From Cliona cf. orientalis (Eukaryota > Porifera > Demospongiae > Clionaida > Clionaidae), in NCBI GenBank assembly GCA_963930775.1, contig OZ005689.1, positions 15,438,923 to 15,502,922 on the forward strand: 64,000 bases of DNA, written 5' to 3'. Below the pieces are notes generated by a model. The model had not been told where the DNA came from. It did not search any database and worked only from the letters and a program-made list of their open reading frames with translations. Positions 12,022 to 21,828 of the stretch are shown in pieces (within the stretch, counting starts at the first letter, position 1; each line of letters begins with the position of its first letter). Both the position numbers and the translations under genes were made by a program.

Positions 12022-12180
12022 AATCTAGAGGAGATGGCATGGAATAGACTTAGTACTCCAGAAATTTTTACTATAGTAGGGGCAAGAACTGTTAAATAAA
12101 ATAATATTGCTGATGCTGAATTCAAGCTTGAATCATACGTGGGCCTGCATGGGCCAAATATTTGATAATAATTCTTTGAT
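12022..12180 (+). repeat. Duplicated promoter/leader block, copy 2, left part
   Basis: Matches positions 3-165 of the window (GGCATGGAAT, TTGCTGATGCTGAATTCAAG, GGGCCTGCATG). It ends at AATTCTTTGAT, where the minus-strand LINE interrupts it, and resumes at 16858 with the same AATTCTTTGAT followed by GAATAGG. Confidence 0.8.
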
Positions 12181-12203
12181 TTTTTTTTTTTTTTTTTTTC
12201 AAG

Positions 12204-12708
12204 CTACCGTGCACACTAAGCAGAAAAAAAAAGAGCGGCACATAATTAGCAATGTGCATATAGTAGGCTCACATAATACTCCTATGTGCAATAAGTAGTG
12301 AATGTCTAACATACAGAGTGTATAATATTATGGTTATTAGTGCTGATCATTGTCCAGAAAACCACATAATACACCTAGGATGCACAGTAGAGCCATACAA
12401 AGCAAGCAAACAACCTATACTCCAATTTTGAGAAAGTTTCTAAATAACGCACACCACGGGTATTTCCCGTTTTTCACGTAGCGCGTGGGCGGAAAACATT
12501 GCAAACGCATGGCTTCCCTATACAAACATATGGGAAAACTTTAAAGGGCCATAACTTTAATTCTAAGGTGTGAATCAAAATTCCGCTTCCAAGAAATTTC
12601 CAGGTGCGATCCATTCTGCGTGCTGATATGAATAGTTTGTCGTGAATGGCTTCCCAGAGTCTCAAACATTATTTACATTAAATCTTTTTTTTTTTCTACT
12701 TAGTGTGT
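12204..12708. mobile_element. MITE with CACTAAGCAGAAA-type ends, inserted in the LINE tail
   Basis: Inverted ends CACACTAAGCAGAAAAAAA (about 12212) and TTTTTTCTACTTAGTGTG (about 12685) bracket about 500 bp with no coding capacity. Its core (AACGCATGGCTTCCCTA, CATATGGGAAAACTTT) recurs in opposite orientation at 41730-41860, in a second member of the family. It sits between two T runs, so it appears to have inserted into the poly-A tail of the minus-strand LINE. Confidence 0.7.
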
Positions 12709-12835
12709 AATTTTTTTTTTTTTTTTTTGTCTATAATAATTTCTGATGCCAAATTGCAACAAGAGGTTAACGTGAATAGCACTAAGCTAATACAAGCACG
12801 TAACCAGTTAAGTTAGGTATAAAATTAGTGTACAA

Positions 12836-15580
12836 CTATGTAATAAAGGATTTAAAAGAACGAATACTAATTAAAGAGTCATTACTGATAGTTAAGTTAT
12901 TCCAGAGGGATATTGTTTGGGGGTAGAATGAAGACTGAAACTGCGACGAATGGGTTGTCATGGTTTGCAGCTGAATAGGGTTCCTACGTCTGCTGTAGCT
13001 GGGAGGTCTTTGAGCATTCTGACAGTCGGTAAGTTCATAGACTAGTTTGTAGAGATGGCATAGTTTGGCAATTTTGCGTCTGTCAGCGAGTGATGGAACT
13101 TGGGTGAAATTCAATAGTTCTGCATAAGTAGCTGACCAGTTCCTAGTACATACTCTTAGAGCAAATTTCTGTGATTTTTCCAGTAGGTTGATGTCTTTAA
13201 CGAAGTGAGGGTCCCAAACCTGTGGAGCATATTCAAAGTGCGGACGGATAAATGCCTTGTACAGTCGGAGCATCAGTTGGGGATCACAGTGGTGGAAATG
13301 CCTGTACAACATACCGGTTAGTTTACGCACTTTAGAACAAATTCTAGTGATATGCTCAGTCCAGGTGAGGTCAGATGTCAGGATTACACCCAGATACTTT
13401 ACAGAATCCACTTGTTGGAGTTGGGAGTTTGCTCTGATATATAGTGGAGGTGGGGTGACAGAGTGAGTACGTTTGCGTGATATAAACATACAGCAACATT
13501 TATCAGCATGAAGTTTCAGATGTCCATCTGATTCTATTGACAGAGTAATGGCTGTAATATCTGACTGGAGCACTGTATAGTCGGCTGGTGACTGGATGTG
13601 TCGGTACAGGGCTATGTCATCAGCAAATAGAGAGATAGTACTAGATGGTGAAATTTTGGATGTAACATTGTCAATATAGATAATGAAAAGCAGTGGCCCC
13701 AAGACTGACCCTTGAGGAACCCCTGAAGCAACATCAATGGTTGAAGACTGCTCGCCACCAACAGCCACAACCTGAGATCTTTCAGCCAGATAGCTGTGAA
13801 TCCAGTGATGGAGGTAAGGACATAGCTGCAGGGTGGAGAGTTTACTCATTAGGCGGCTATGAGGTACACTATCAAAGGCTTTTCGAACATCAAAGAAGAT
13901 GGAGCAAATTTCATTACCGTTGTCAAGTTGACTAAGCCAGTCATGGACCAGTGTACACAATGCAGATGTGGTGGACCTCCTAGGCATGAAGCCCCACTGA
14001 AATGGGGAGATTGGACAGTTTTGCAAGAGGTGCTCGAATATAAGGGAGTGGATATGTCGTTCCAATAGTTTACTGACAATTGGTAAAATGGAGATTGGGC
14101 GATAATTTTTTGGCAGGGACGGATCAGAACTTTTGAATATTGGGGTAATCCTGGCACATTTCCAGTCTGTGGGAAAGCAGCCAGTAGAAATTGATCTGTT
14201 AAACAATTTGGTGAGACTTGGAGCAATAGCAAGAGCTGTAGATTTCAACATTTTGGCTGATACTCCATCCAAACCAGTTGATTTGGCTGGATTTAGATTC
14301 TGCAACAATTCTAGTACTTGTTCTTCTGTACACAGAATGGGTGTAGGGCAATTATTTGGGTCAAGTGGAGTCAGCTCCTTGAGAGGAGGGAAGGAGTGAT
14401 TAAAGCAGTCGTGAAAGTAGCGGTTTAGGAGATCAGCTTTTCCATGGTTGGAGGTGATAGGAGTATCATTATCCCTAAGTATAGGGATTGTTGAATCTTG
14501 CTTGTTGAGTACCTTAATGGCTTTCCAAAATTCCTTGTGGGTTGAAAATTGTAGGTTGCGGAAGTATTGTTTTTTGTTCTGACGTAGGAGTGCCACTACC
14601 TGATTTCGAACAGCCTTATATTTGCTCCATAGATAGTCATCATTGCTTCTCTTAGCTGCACGAAAGAGAGAATTACGTCTTCTCATAGCTTGTATCACAG
14701 ATTTGGTGAGCCAGGGTAGATTTTTTCGTGCTTTCAAAACTGATTGTGGAATACAGGCTTCCATGACTTGCATGAATTTGGTATACCAGAGTGACCAGCA
14801 GGTATTTACATCTGCAGACAGGAAGAAAGCACTCCAATCAATAGCATCTAGCATTTCATGAGCAAGGTTGTAATCTGCAAGTGCATATCTCCAGATCTTC
14901 CTCCCATTTCTTTTAGGAGTGGATTTAGCCTTGACAGCAGAGACTGCAAGAAGAAGACCTAAATGGTCTGAGTTGGAGAGTGGGGAGACAGTTTCACAAA
15001 AAATTAAATTATCAGGTGAAGACATAAAAACTAAATCAATAAGTGAACTACAAGTAGGTGAAAAATGAGTGGGAACAGAAACAATCTGGGTCAAAGAAAG
15101 ACTATTGGAAACCAAACACAACTTAGAAAAAAGTGGGTGAGAAGTATCAAAGAAATTAATATTGAAATCTCCTAGTAAAATAAAATTGACCAAACATGAT
15201 GGGTCTATGTAAGTACATAAAATAGTAAGAAGATTGTCTAAAACATTGTAGGGTGAGCTAGGAGGACGGTAAAAAAGGGAAATTGTTAGCGGAACCAAGC
15301 TGTTAGATTGCATAATAGAAATAATTACAAGTTCTAATTCAGGTGATCCAGAGTATACAATACTATGTGTCAAAACAGAATTAATGTACAACAAAACACC
15401 ACCACCATGTCTGTTACGATCTAGACGAACTACATCGTAACCACTGATGCACAATTCACTGTTTTGAATATCATTATTGAGCCAAGACTCAACAATACAG
15501 ACACAGTCGGGTATATGGATTGCACAGAGGACCCTTAAAAAATCTAACTTGGGTAACAAACTCCTAGCGTTGAAATACAA
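12836..15580 (-). CDS. LINE ORF2: AP-type endonuclease and reverse transcriptase
   Basis: 914 residues on the minus strand. The N-terminal endonuclease has NARSLL, ESWLN, GGGVLLYI, LLGDFNI and SDHLGL, matching the EEP nuclease used to nick the target. The first endonuclease residues may lie in an upstream extension, since the frame begins at MYFNARSLL. The reverse transcriptase follows from about residue 440: KSTGLDGVSAKMLK, RITPIFKSSDPSLPKNYRPI, FDVRKAFDSVPHSRL, GVPQGSVLGPLLFIIYID, the catalytic SLFADDIALY and KYLGVILTSDLTW. The C-terminus has FIRPHFEYAPQVWD, usual for the CR1/L2/Jockey groups. No stop or frame break is present. It is followed by the tail, and ORF1 lies 103 bases upstream. 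Confidence 0.92.
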   Translation of the reverse strand: MYFNARSLLPKLDFLRVLCAIHIPDCVCIVESWLNNDIQNSELCISGYDVVRLDRNRHGGGVLLYINSVLTHSIVYSGSPELELVIISIMQSNSLVPLTISLFYRPPSSPYNVLDNLLTILCTYIDPSCLVNFILLGDFNINFFDTSHPLFSKLCLVSNSLSLTQIVSVPTHFSPTCSSLIDLVFMSSPDNLIFCETVSPLSNSDHLGLLLAVSAVKAKSTPKRNGRKIWRYALADYNLAHEMLDAIDWSAFFLSADVNTCWSLWYTKFMQVMEACIPQSVLKARKNLPWLTKSVIQAMRRRNSLFRAAKRSNDDYLWSKYKAVRNQVVALLRQNKKQYFRNLQFSTHKEFWKAIKVLNKQDSTIPILRDNDTPITSNHGKADLLNRYFHDCFNHSFPPLKELTPLDPNNCPTPILCTEEQVLELLQNLNPAKSTGLDGVSAKMLKSTALAIAPSLTKLFNRSISTGCFPTDWKCARITPIFKSSDPSLPKNYRPISILPIVSKLLERHIHSLIFEHLLQNCPISPFQWGFMPRRSTTSALCTLVHDWLSQLDNGNEICSIFFDVRKAFDSVPHSRLMSKLSTLQLCPYLHHWIHSYLAERSQVVAVGGEQSSTIDVASGVPQGSVLGPLLFIIYIDNVTSKISPSSTISLFADDIALYRHIQSPADYTVLQSDITAITLSIESDGHLKLHADKCCCMFISRKRTHSVTPPPLYIRANSQLQQVDSVKYLGVILTSDLTWTEHITRICSKVRKLTGMLYRHFHHCDPQLMLRLYKAFIRPHFEYAPQVWDPHFVKDINLLEKSQKFALRVCTRNWSATYAELLNFTQVPSLADRRKIAKLCHLYKLVYELTDCQNAQRPPSYSRRRNPIQLQTMTTHSSQFQSSFYPQTISLWNNLTISNDSLISIRSFKSFIT

Positions 15581-15683
15581 AATATTAAAGGGGGATTTAC
15601 ATGTAGAAATGGTGGGTGCATGAGGGGGGGGTGGGGGTAGAGGAGAGCTCGGGATCAGTATGAATACATTCTATGGACGGCAG

Positions 15684-16760
15684 TCATGCATGAGAACTTT
15701 CATTCTCTGCACTGTCATTATGATTGATGATTATTTCACTCGTACTATCATTCTGTTCACCGGGATGGTTCAGCTGGTTGTTTGCTGGCTGGCTGAGGTC
15801 AGTTGGTGTAGACACAGTGGCTGACGGAGCAAGTGTAGGACTAATGCTGATATCATTATTTGCGGTTGTAGTAACCTTACTAGCAGTGCTAGTAGGGTGG
15901 TTAGGGGCATTACATTCTACTGGATTTGCAGGAGAGTTGCTTGAATCTGTAGTAGAACTTTCCGAGTTGTTGGAGAGGGGCGCAAAACAGCTCTCAAGCC
16001 TCCAGCTGGTTTGGAGATTGACTTTGCTCCATTCTTCATCAAGTATGCAGAGATCTTTCTCATCCCCATGGATGACGAACCACCAGATAGTTTTGTTGCT
16101 AGCAACCTCCTTAGTTTTCTTTTTTATTCTCAGGTTTGCGTCTGTGCCAGTCAGCCTTTTTATACAGCCAAGGACAGCATTTGGCGAGCAAAGATGGAAT
16201 GGACCCCAGACTCTTCTAGCACCAGGAACTTTTCGTTTTCCGTTGTTATTCCTAGATTTATTCTTTGCAACATTCGCACGATCAGATGCGAGCCTTTTCT
16301 CCTTGGCTCCAGTCCGCTGTGTAGCACTTACTTTGGCGGGATAACTAGCCTTATCAGACTTGGTAGCAGCAGCATAGGAGCGGGAGTGTTGAGGTCTTGT
16401 TTGCTTGGCTTCTTCCAGCTGACGTCTTGCGTCTTCGAGGGATTCTTTCAATGCATGAATTTCATTTTTCAGTTCTGCTACTGATTCTCGCATTTTGAGA
16501 GCGTCGTGCAACTCTTCCCGGAGCTTGGTAACTGTAGAAGAGAGCACCGACATATCTTTTTTGACATCAGAACAAGTGCAAGTTAGGCAATGGAAGGGCT
16601 CGTTCGTCGATGACAGTTCCTTGTAACGCTCGGGAGGAAGACTTGCACAACCACGGTGATACCATTGTTGACAGCTTGCCTCACAAAGAATCGCCTCGTC
16701 CTTGCCATCTACTATAGGTAGACGGCACACCGCACACAATATCTTTTTCCGACAGGCCAT
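15684..16760 (-). CDS. LINE ORF1: PHD finger, coiled coil and RNA-binding-like region
   Basis: 358 residues on the minus strand. Residues about 8-62 form a PHD-type zinc finger (CAVC, CEASCQQWYHRGC, FHCLTC). A coiled coil follows (LREELHDALKMRESVAEL, about 70-120), then a basic linker and a conserved RRVWGPFHLCSPNAV block. The C-terminal part is low complexity, rich in Ser, Asn and Thr. PHD-containing ORF1 proteins are known from CR1-type LINEs. It is intact and lies directly 5' of ORF2. Confidence 0.85.
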   Translation of the reverse strand: MACRKKILCAVCRLPIVDGKDEAILCEASCQQWYHRGCASLPPERYKELSSTNEPFHCLTCTCSDVKKDMSVLSSTVTKLREELHDALKMRESVAELKNEIHALKESLEDARRQLEEAKQTRPQHSRSYAAATKSDKASYPAKVSATQRTGAKEKRLASDRANVAKNKSRNNNGKRKVPGARRVWGPFHLCSPNAVLGCIKRLTGTDANLRIKKKTKEVASNKTIWWFVIHGDEKDLCILDEEWSKVNLQTSWRLESCFAPLSNNSESSTTDSSNSPANPVECNAPNHPTSTASKVTTTANNDISISPTLAPSATVSTPTDLSQPANNQLNHPGEQNDSTSEIIINHNDSAENESSHA

Positions 16761-16857
16761 TTGTTGCCGTTATCAGAGGCTCCACTGTATACTTACTAAT
16801 GCAGAGGAACCAAAGTGTAAAAGTTTGGACTCGTAAACGTAGTTCAGTGTAGATGTA

Positions 16858-17622
16858 ATTCTTTGATGAATAGGAAGAAGTTGAATAATGTGCTTTTCAA
16901 CTGCTCTGCACATGTGCATGATGATAGATGAGCCTGCATGTGATCAATTATTTGAGGAAGTGCTGGAGCTGATAAACAAGGTATATAGCAGCTAGCATGG
17001 TAACAGATACATAGACACACACACAAAATGACTACTAAGGGAATATTTAGCCCTGGCCTACTACAAACCAACTGATTAAAATCTAATGCAATATATACTA
17101 GTGCAAAAGTTGTTTTCTTGGCCTAAAAGAACACATTTTTCTGTAAAATGCATTACAACGACCATAATAAAAGCAAATAATGTTAGAATGATATCAGAAC
17201 AAAATTATGGTCAAAATGTACAGGTCAATATTATAGAAATTTCTCACTGTAGCTATGTTAATTTAGACTAGATTCCCATAAATCAACACTGGATGTTTAT
17301 CACACCTTGGTGTGTTCTCATACATGTTAACTTCTTGAATTTCATACCTTCATGTCATTGATTGAAGTGTCAAAATGAAATATGTCAAGCATTTCATTGT
17401 TGTTTACATGCATCACCTGTTGAAAAATCTGTCTATTTAAACAAGCTTATTATATAGCTCAACTTCACTGCAAAATATTCTGAAGACCATGAAGCTTACT
17501 GCTGCTCTTTTAGTGTTTATGGCAACTTTTGTTGCGTCCCTACCAACAAGTAAGACAGCTATTATAAGTGTGCTTGCGTTAAGCATGGAGAGATTAAATA
17601 CAATAGGTGATTGTAGTCCTCT
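16858..17622 (+). repeat. Duplicated promoter/leader block, copy 2, right part
   Basis: Continues the match to positions 155-936, including the TATA-like box at 17434-17441 and the leader exon of paralogue B. Similarity ends inside intron 1 after GTAGTCCTCTCAC; the introns beyond it are unrelated. Short indels, such as the loss of AATATT, separate the copies. Confidence 0.85.
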
Positions 17623-20600
17623 CACAATAGAAATATACGTCCACGGACAGGACTGCTACCTAGGAACTGCATGAGGATTATAGCTATTCAATACTATAAA
17701 GTTCCAAAATTCTATGGACAATTAGATACGCTAAGCCTCCTAATTGTATACTGTGTAAGATTTATGATTACATTATTTTTCCTATCTTGGATACATACAT
17801 TCAAGACAAGCAGGATGGGGAAAGCAAACTGATGGATGTCCAACCAACGGATAATAGTGAGACACCATTTTATGGTGACGAAAAGAAGGAGCAGATCATC
17901 AAAAATAAGGAGCCACTTCGCACTCCAAAACCAAGTGAAATGGTGTATCCACTGCTAAAGGACTATCTGAATGAGGTGGTCATCCTCCTTGTTACTATCA
18001 ACGAAAATGAGATTTGGTCTGCAATCAACTACATGACACCACCAGTTTTCACCACAGGGAGTACCAAACTTTCCCGTGCAATCAACTATTATGACCCAGA
18101 ACTTGATGCTCTCTTGATCTTAGGGGTGTTTGGTGGACATAAAACAGCTCTGATACAGGCAAAAATGGGTGATGATGCTCGTGTGGAGATAGAGAATGCC
18201 TTAAAGTTGGTACCCAATGCACAGCTTGTGGCTGGAGTAGGTGTGGCGTACGGCAGAAAAGAAAAGACTGCATTTGGTGATGTACTGGTGGCTACAACTA
18301 TTGATGGAATAGGAAATGTACGATGGGACAACGGATCACTCATATTCTATCGAGGTGATAACCGTTACACTCGGACTGAGCAGCGTGCTATAGAGGTGTT
18401 TGGCAGAAAAGTGGATGACTGGAGTACAATCACAGGATTTAAGGTCACTAAGGAAGGACGCATCCCTGAAATTCATGCCAATACTATCGTTAGTGCACCA
18501 TGGCTAATAAACGACCTAAAGGTACTCAACAAGGTAATGGAAAACGACCCAAGAGCTGTGGGTGGTGAGATGGAGGGACAGATACTAGCCGGAATTCACA
18601 ATGACTTTCTTGATCTCAATCCTCCTCGTAAGATTGATGCTATCATTATTAAAGGAGTTGCTGACCATGCTGATGGAAACAAGCATAAGGGGTGGCAAAT
18701 GACCGCTGCATTGGCAGCCTTTGGATACACAAAATTCAAGTTGGAGCGGACTCAAGGACAAGTTTGTAAGTGATTCTAGATATATTATTATACCCATTAT
18801 TACAAAAAATTGACTTGAAGGAGTGGTGATAAAGAAAGTGCACTGACCATGGCAGTTAGTAGCGATAATGATATAATATAATAGTTAGAGATGGAGTCCA
18901 AGATCTCCACACATTAAATTTTTTTATGAGACCCAAAGGCCCGAGGTTGTAGCATCCCGAGTGAAGCAGGGGTGCTACTAAGGGCCTGAGGGTCTCTTAA
19001 AAGCGTAGAGACCATTGGATGACACTGGGCAAAAAGTGAACTATCCTATACGTCACGATGTGCATGATAGATGGAGGATAGACCAGCTGCTACTATCCCT
19101 CACCTGTCCACTACTGGCCACACCAACTATCATTTTGCCTATCCCAGATACGGGATATTACAACTATCTTACGTACGTCATACTGCATATCATGTTGTGG
19201 ATAGTTGTGCTGTCATAAGCCTATTAAAACTTATCTACTGTACACAGTATATGGCATAGTAAAAAGCTTAAACACTTCTATCAGGATAGATCAACTTGCA
19301 TAGTACTATCTTATAGCTGATAGTTTCTGACAGAGATCTGCATTCATGATCAGCATGGTACACTGTTCTAAAGTTGATACTCCGCTGCTTCTATCGCAGG
19401 CTCACTGGGAGAAAACCTATCTTCTCACGATTGGCAGCCAACTCCAGCGCTAGCGCTAGCACTGCGAGGCCATAAGGGCCTAGGGGCGGAGTTAAACCAA
19501 GGGGTTAAATCTACAGCTGATCGGTGAACTCTGTACCCCAAGATCTGGCGCCAAAAGTTGGAGTGTGTCCATGTGTCTCTAGCTCTGAGAAGCTAAGAAC
19601 ATGCACTTGCTTTAAGTGAAAGGACAGCATTCTAGGAAGATTCTCTGCGGCATATAAACGTCAACAGGAGGTAAGCTTATTTAATTTTGGCATAAAAATT
19701 AGGCCTATAGCTATAAAATCCCATATTAGCGTGCTGCAGGGTGAGCATTAAAAAGAAAATCCCTTTTCGAGGTCAATATTGTTTGGATTCTATGTCTGCC
19801 AGTCAGATATATTGGGGTTTGTGGGTGTACTTATGTCAGTCTAATATGTTTGGCTTTGTGGAGGTATGTCCATCAGTCTGATATGTTGAGATTGCTGCCA
19901 ATTTCATGATAATAACTTCAAGTGTTTGAATTCTGAACTAAGCTAAAATTGGCAGCATTCTTGTCAGTCTGATGTGTTGGACTTTGTGGTGGTATGTCCG
20001 TCAGTCTGATATGTTGGGCTTTATGGGTGTACTTCTGTCAGCCTGATACATGTATGTTGGACTTTGTGGTGGTACGTCTGTCAGTCTGATATGTTGGGCT
20101 TTGTGGGGGTACGTCCGTCAGCCTGATATGTTGGACTTTGTGGTGGTACGTCTGTCAGTCTGATATGTTGGGCTTTGTGGGGGTACGTCCGTCAGCCTGA
20201 TATGTTGGACTTTGTGGTGGTACGTCTGTCAGTCTGATATGTTGGGCTTTGTGGGGGTACGTCCGTCAGCCTGATATGTTGGACTTTGTGGTGGTATGTC
20301 CGTCAGTCTGATATGTTGGGCTTTATGGGTGTACTTCTGTCAGCCTGATACATGTATGTTGGACTTTGTGGTGGTACGTCTGTCAGTCTGATATGTTGGG
20401 CTTTGTGGGGGTACGTCCGTCAGCCTGATATGTTGGACTTTGTGGTGGTACGTCTGTCAGTCTGATATGTTGGGCTTTGTGGGGGTACGTCCGTCAGCCT
20501 GATATGTTGGACTTTGTGGTGGTACGTCTGTCAGTCTGATATGTTGGGCTTTGTGGGGGTACGTCCGTCAGCCTGATATGTTGGACTTTGTGGTGGTACG

Positions 20601-21828
20601 TCTGTCAGCCTGATATGTTGGACTTTGTGGTGGTACGTCTGTCAGTCTGATATGTTGGGCTTTGTGGGGGTACGTCCGTCAGCCCGATATGTTGGACTTT
20701 GTGGGAGTACATTCAGCAGTCTGATATGTTGGGTTTTGTACTTCCATCAATCTGGCTTTGTATGATTGTGTATTTCGATGGAGTGTGATTATCACTACTG
20801 TTTGTAGGATTAGTGGGAAGGATTGGTCCAGAAAAAAGGAGAGAAAGAAACAACAGATCTAGAAGTGAAAAAATGCAGCGATGCCTACACTAGCGCTGGC
20901 AGTATCTTAAAAGCAGTATGGAGTTGATATGATGGTGTCAGATGAAGGAAGAACTCAAAGAATACCAATTTATAGAGAAAACTTTTGAGACACAAGTTTG
21001 CTATAATTATAATAATATTATTATACTAGATTCCTTGAATTTGTTATGGAATGTTGCACTGATTATATAATGCTTTCTGTATAATGGTGGGGTGACGTGA
21101 CATGCATGGGATAGTTCATGTGGTTGTAACATTCCCTGTATTGGATGACCGTAGGATACTTCATGTGCTCCAATACCTATCTGCTAGAGTACAGCTGTAT
21201 GACACGTGGTGTGCCCACTATCTGTCCGCTACCCGGCACTTAGCCCTATCCTGCGGTGGGCACATCAGCAGAAATTTGAACTGCCATGCAGTCTAGGACA
21301 TATCAAGACACATCCAATTTCCTCTATCAATCCACCATCAATCCAATAGTTTGGGAGATGGATATTTGCCCAGTGCATGAGGTCTCTAACTGGCTAAGAG
21401 TACACCAACTGTAACCATGGTAGTTGGCTTGAAATATATAGTGTGTAACTGTTGTATTTAATTACCCATGAGCTTATTGTTTACATGGGCTCACTCTCTC
21501 TTTCAATGTTGTGAACAAAAAGGCATTTGAGCTTACTAAAGTCAAACCTAATTCATCAACAATGTGCATGCATGGGGAAACTGAAATAGCTTTGCTGGAA
21601 AAATCCGAGTATATGAGATAGTGAAAGTTAGAAGCTTATTTACTTCAAGAAGTGTGATTGTTCCTCTTTCCCCCTTGTAATTAGCACAATCCACACATCA
21701 AGAGTATATCTTGTTTAACTAAGTATATACCCCATCTACATCTGTAAGTCTACTATTCTATAAAATCCAATTTTTCAGATAAACTTCCAGCTACTGTGAT
21801 AGGAACCAGTCAGAGCAAGGATATCTAA
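17489..21828 (+). CDS. PNP/UDP-phosphorylase-fold protein with secretory leader (paralogue B)
   Basis: Spliced model: exons 17489-17549, 17806-18765 and 21779-21828, in phase, 356 residues. The leader MKLTAALLVFMATFVASL differs from A by one residue. The PNP exon keeps VVILLVTINENE, LVAGVGVAYGRKEK, DVLVATTIDGIG, GGEMEG and IIKGVADHAD, so ribose-binding and catalytic positions are preserved. The last residue of the final motif environment is His-Ala-Asp rather than Tyr-Ala-Asp. The exon ends at the same GGACAAGTTT|GTAAGTG donor as A, and exon 3 begins with the same codons (YKLP), but it stops after 17 codons, whereas A has two C-terminal exons. The 3-kb last intron contains a large minisatellite. 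B lacks the basic GRPPKPG stretch of A. The exon 2 acceptor (at 17805) is chosen because it gives the right phase and follows a pyrimidine-rich stretch; it is less certain than the others. Confidence 0.78.
18926..19000. repeat. Imperfect hairpin in intron 2 of paralogue B
   Basis: GAGACCC, AGGCCC and GTAGCA on the left pair with TGCTAC, GGGCCT and GGGTCTC on the right, giving a 75-base stem-loop. It may be the relic of a small foldback element. Confidence 0.6.
19795..20760. repeat. Minisatellite with higher-order structure (37-bp unit)
   Basis: The unit GTCAGTCTGATATGTTGG + GCTTTGTGGGGGTACGTC alternates with a variant (GTCAGCCTGATATGTTGG + ACTTTGTGGTGGTACGTC), forming 74-bp dimers. A longer block of about 298 bp, marked by GATACATGTATGTTGG, is itself repeated (from about 19994 and 20292). 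It lies wholly inside intron 2 of paralogue B. Confidence 0.9.

Larger units (their letters stand above)
12709..16857 (-). mobile_element. Nearly full-length CR1-superfamily LINE
   Basis: A two-ORF non-LTR retrotransposon on the minus strand, with the poly-A tail seen as T runs at 12709-12728 and 12179-12199 split by a MITE. Target-site duplication AATTCTTTGAT is present at 12170-12180 and 16858-16868. Both ORFs are open over their full length, so this copy may be, or recently was, able to move. It disrupts the upstream block of PNP paralogue B. Confidence 0.85.

Noticed and set aside
15724-16344. 206-codon plus-strand frame rich in Leu, Val and Phe that looks membrane-like
   Set aside because: It is the antisense of LINE ORF1; hydrophobic composition is a by-product of reading the complement of a charged coding strand.
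19795-20760. Regular repeats that superficially resemble a CRISPR array
   Set aside because: Units abut with no unique spacers, show higher-order structure, lie in an intron of a eukaryotic gene, and no cas genes are present.
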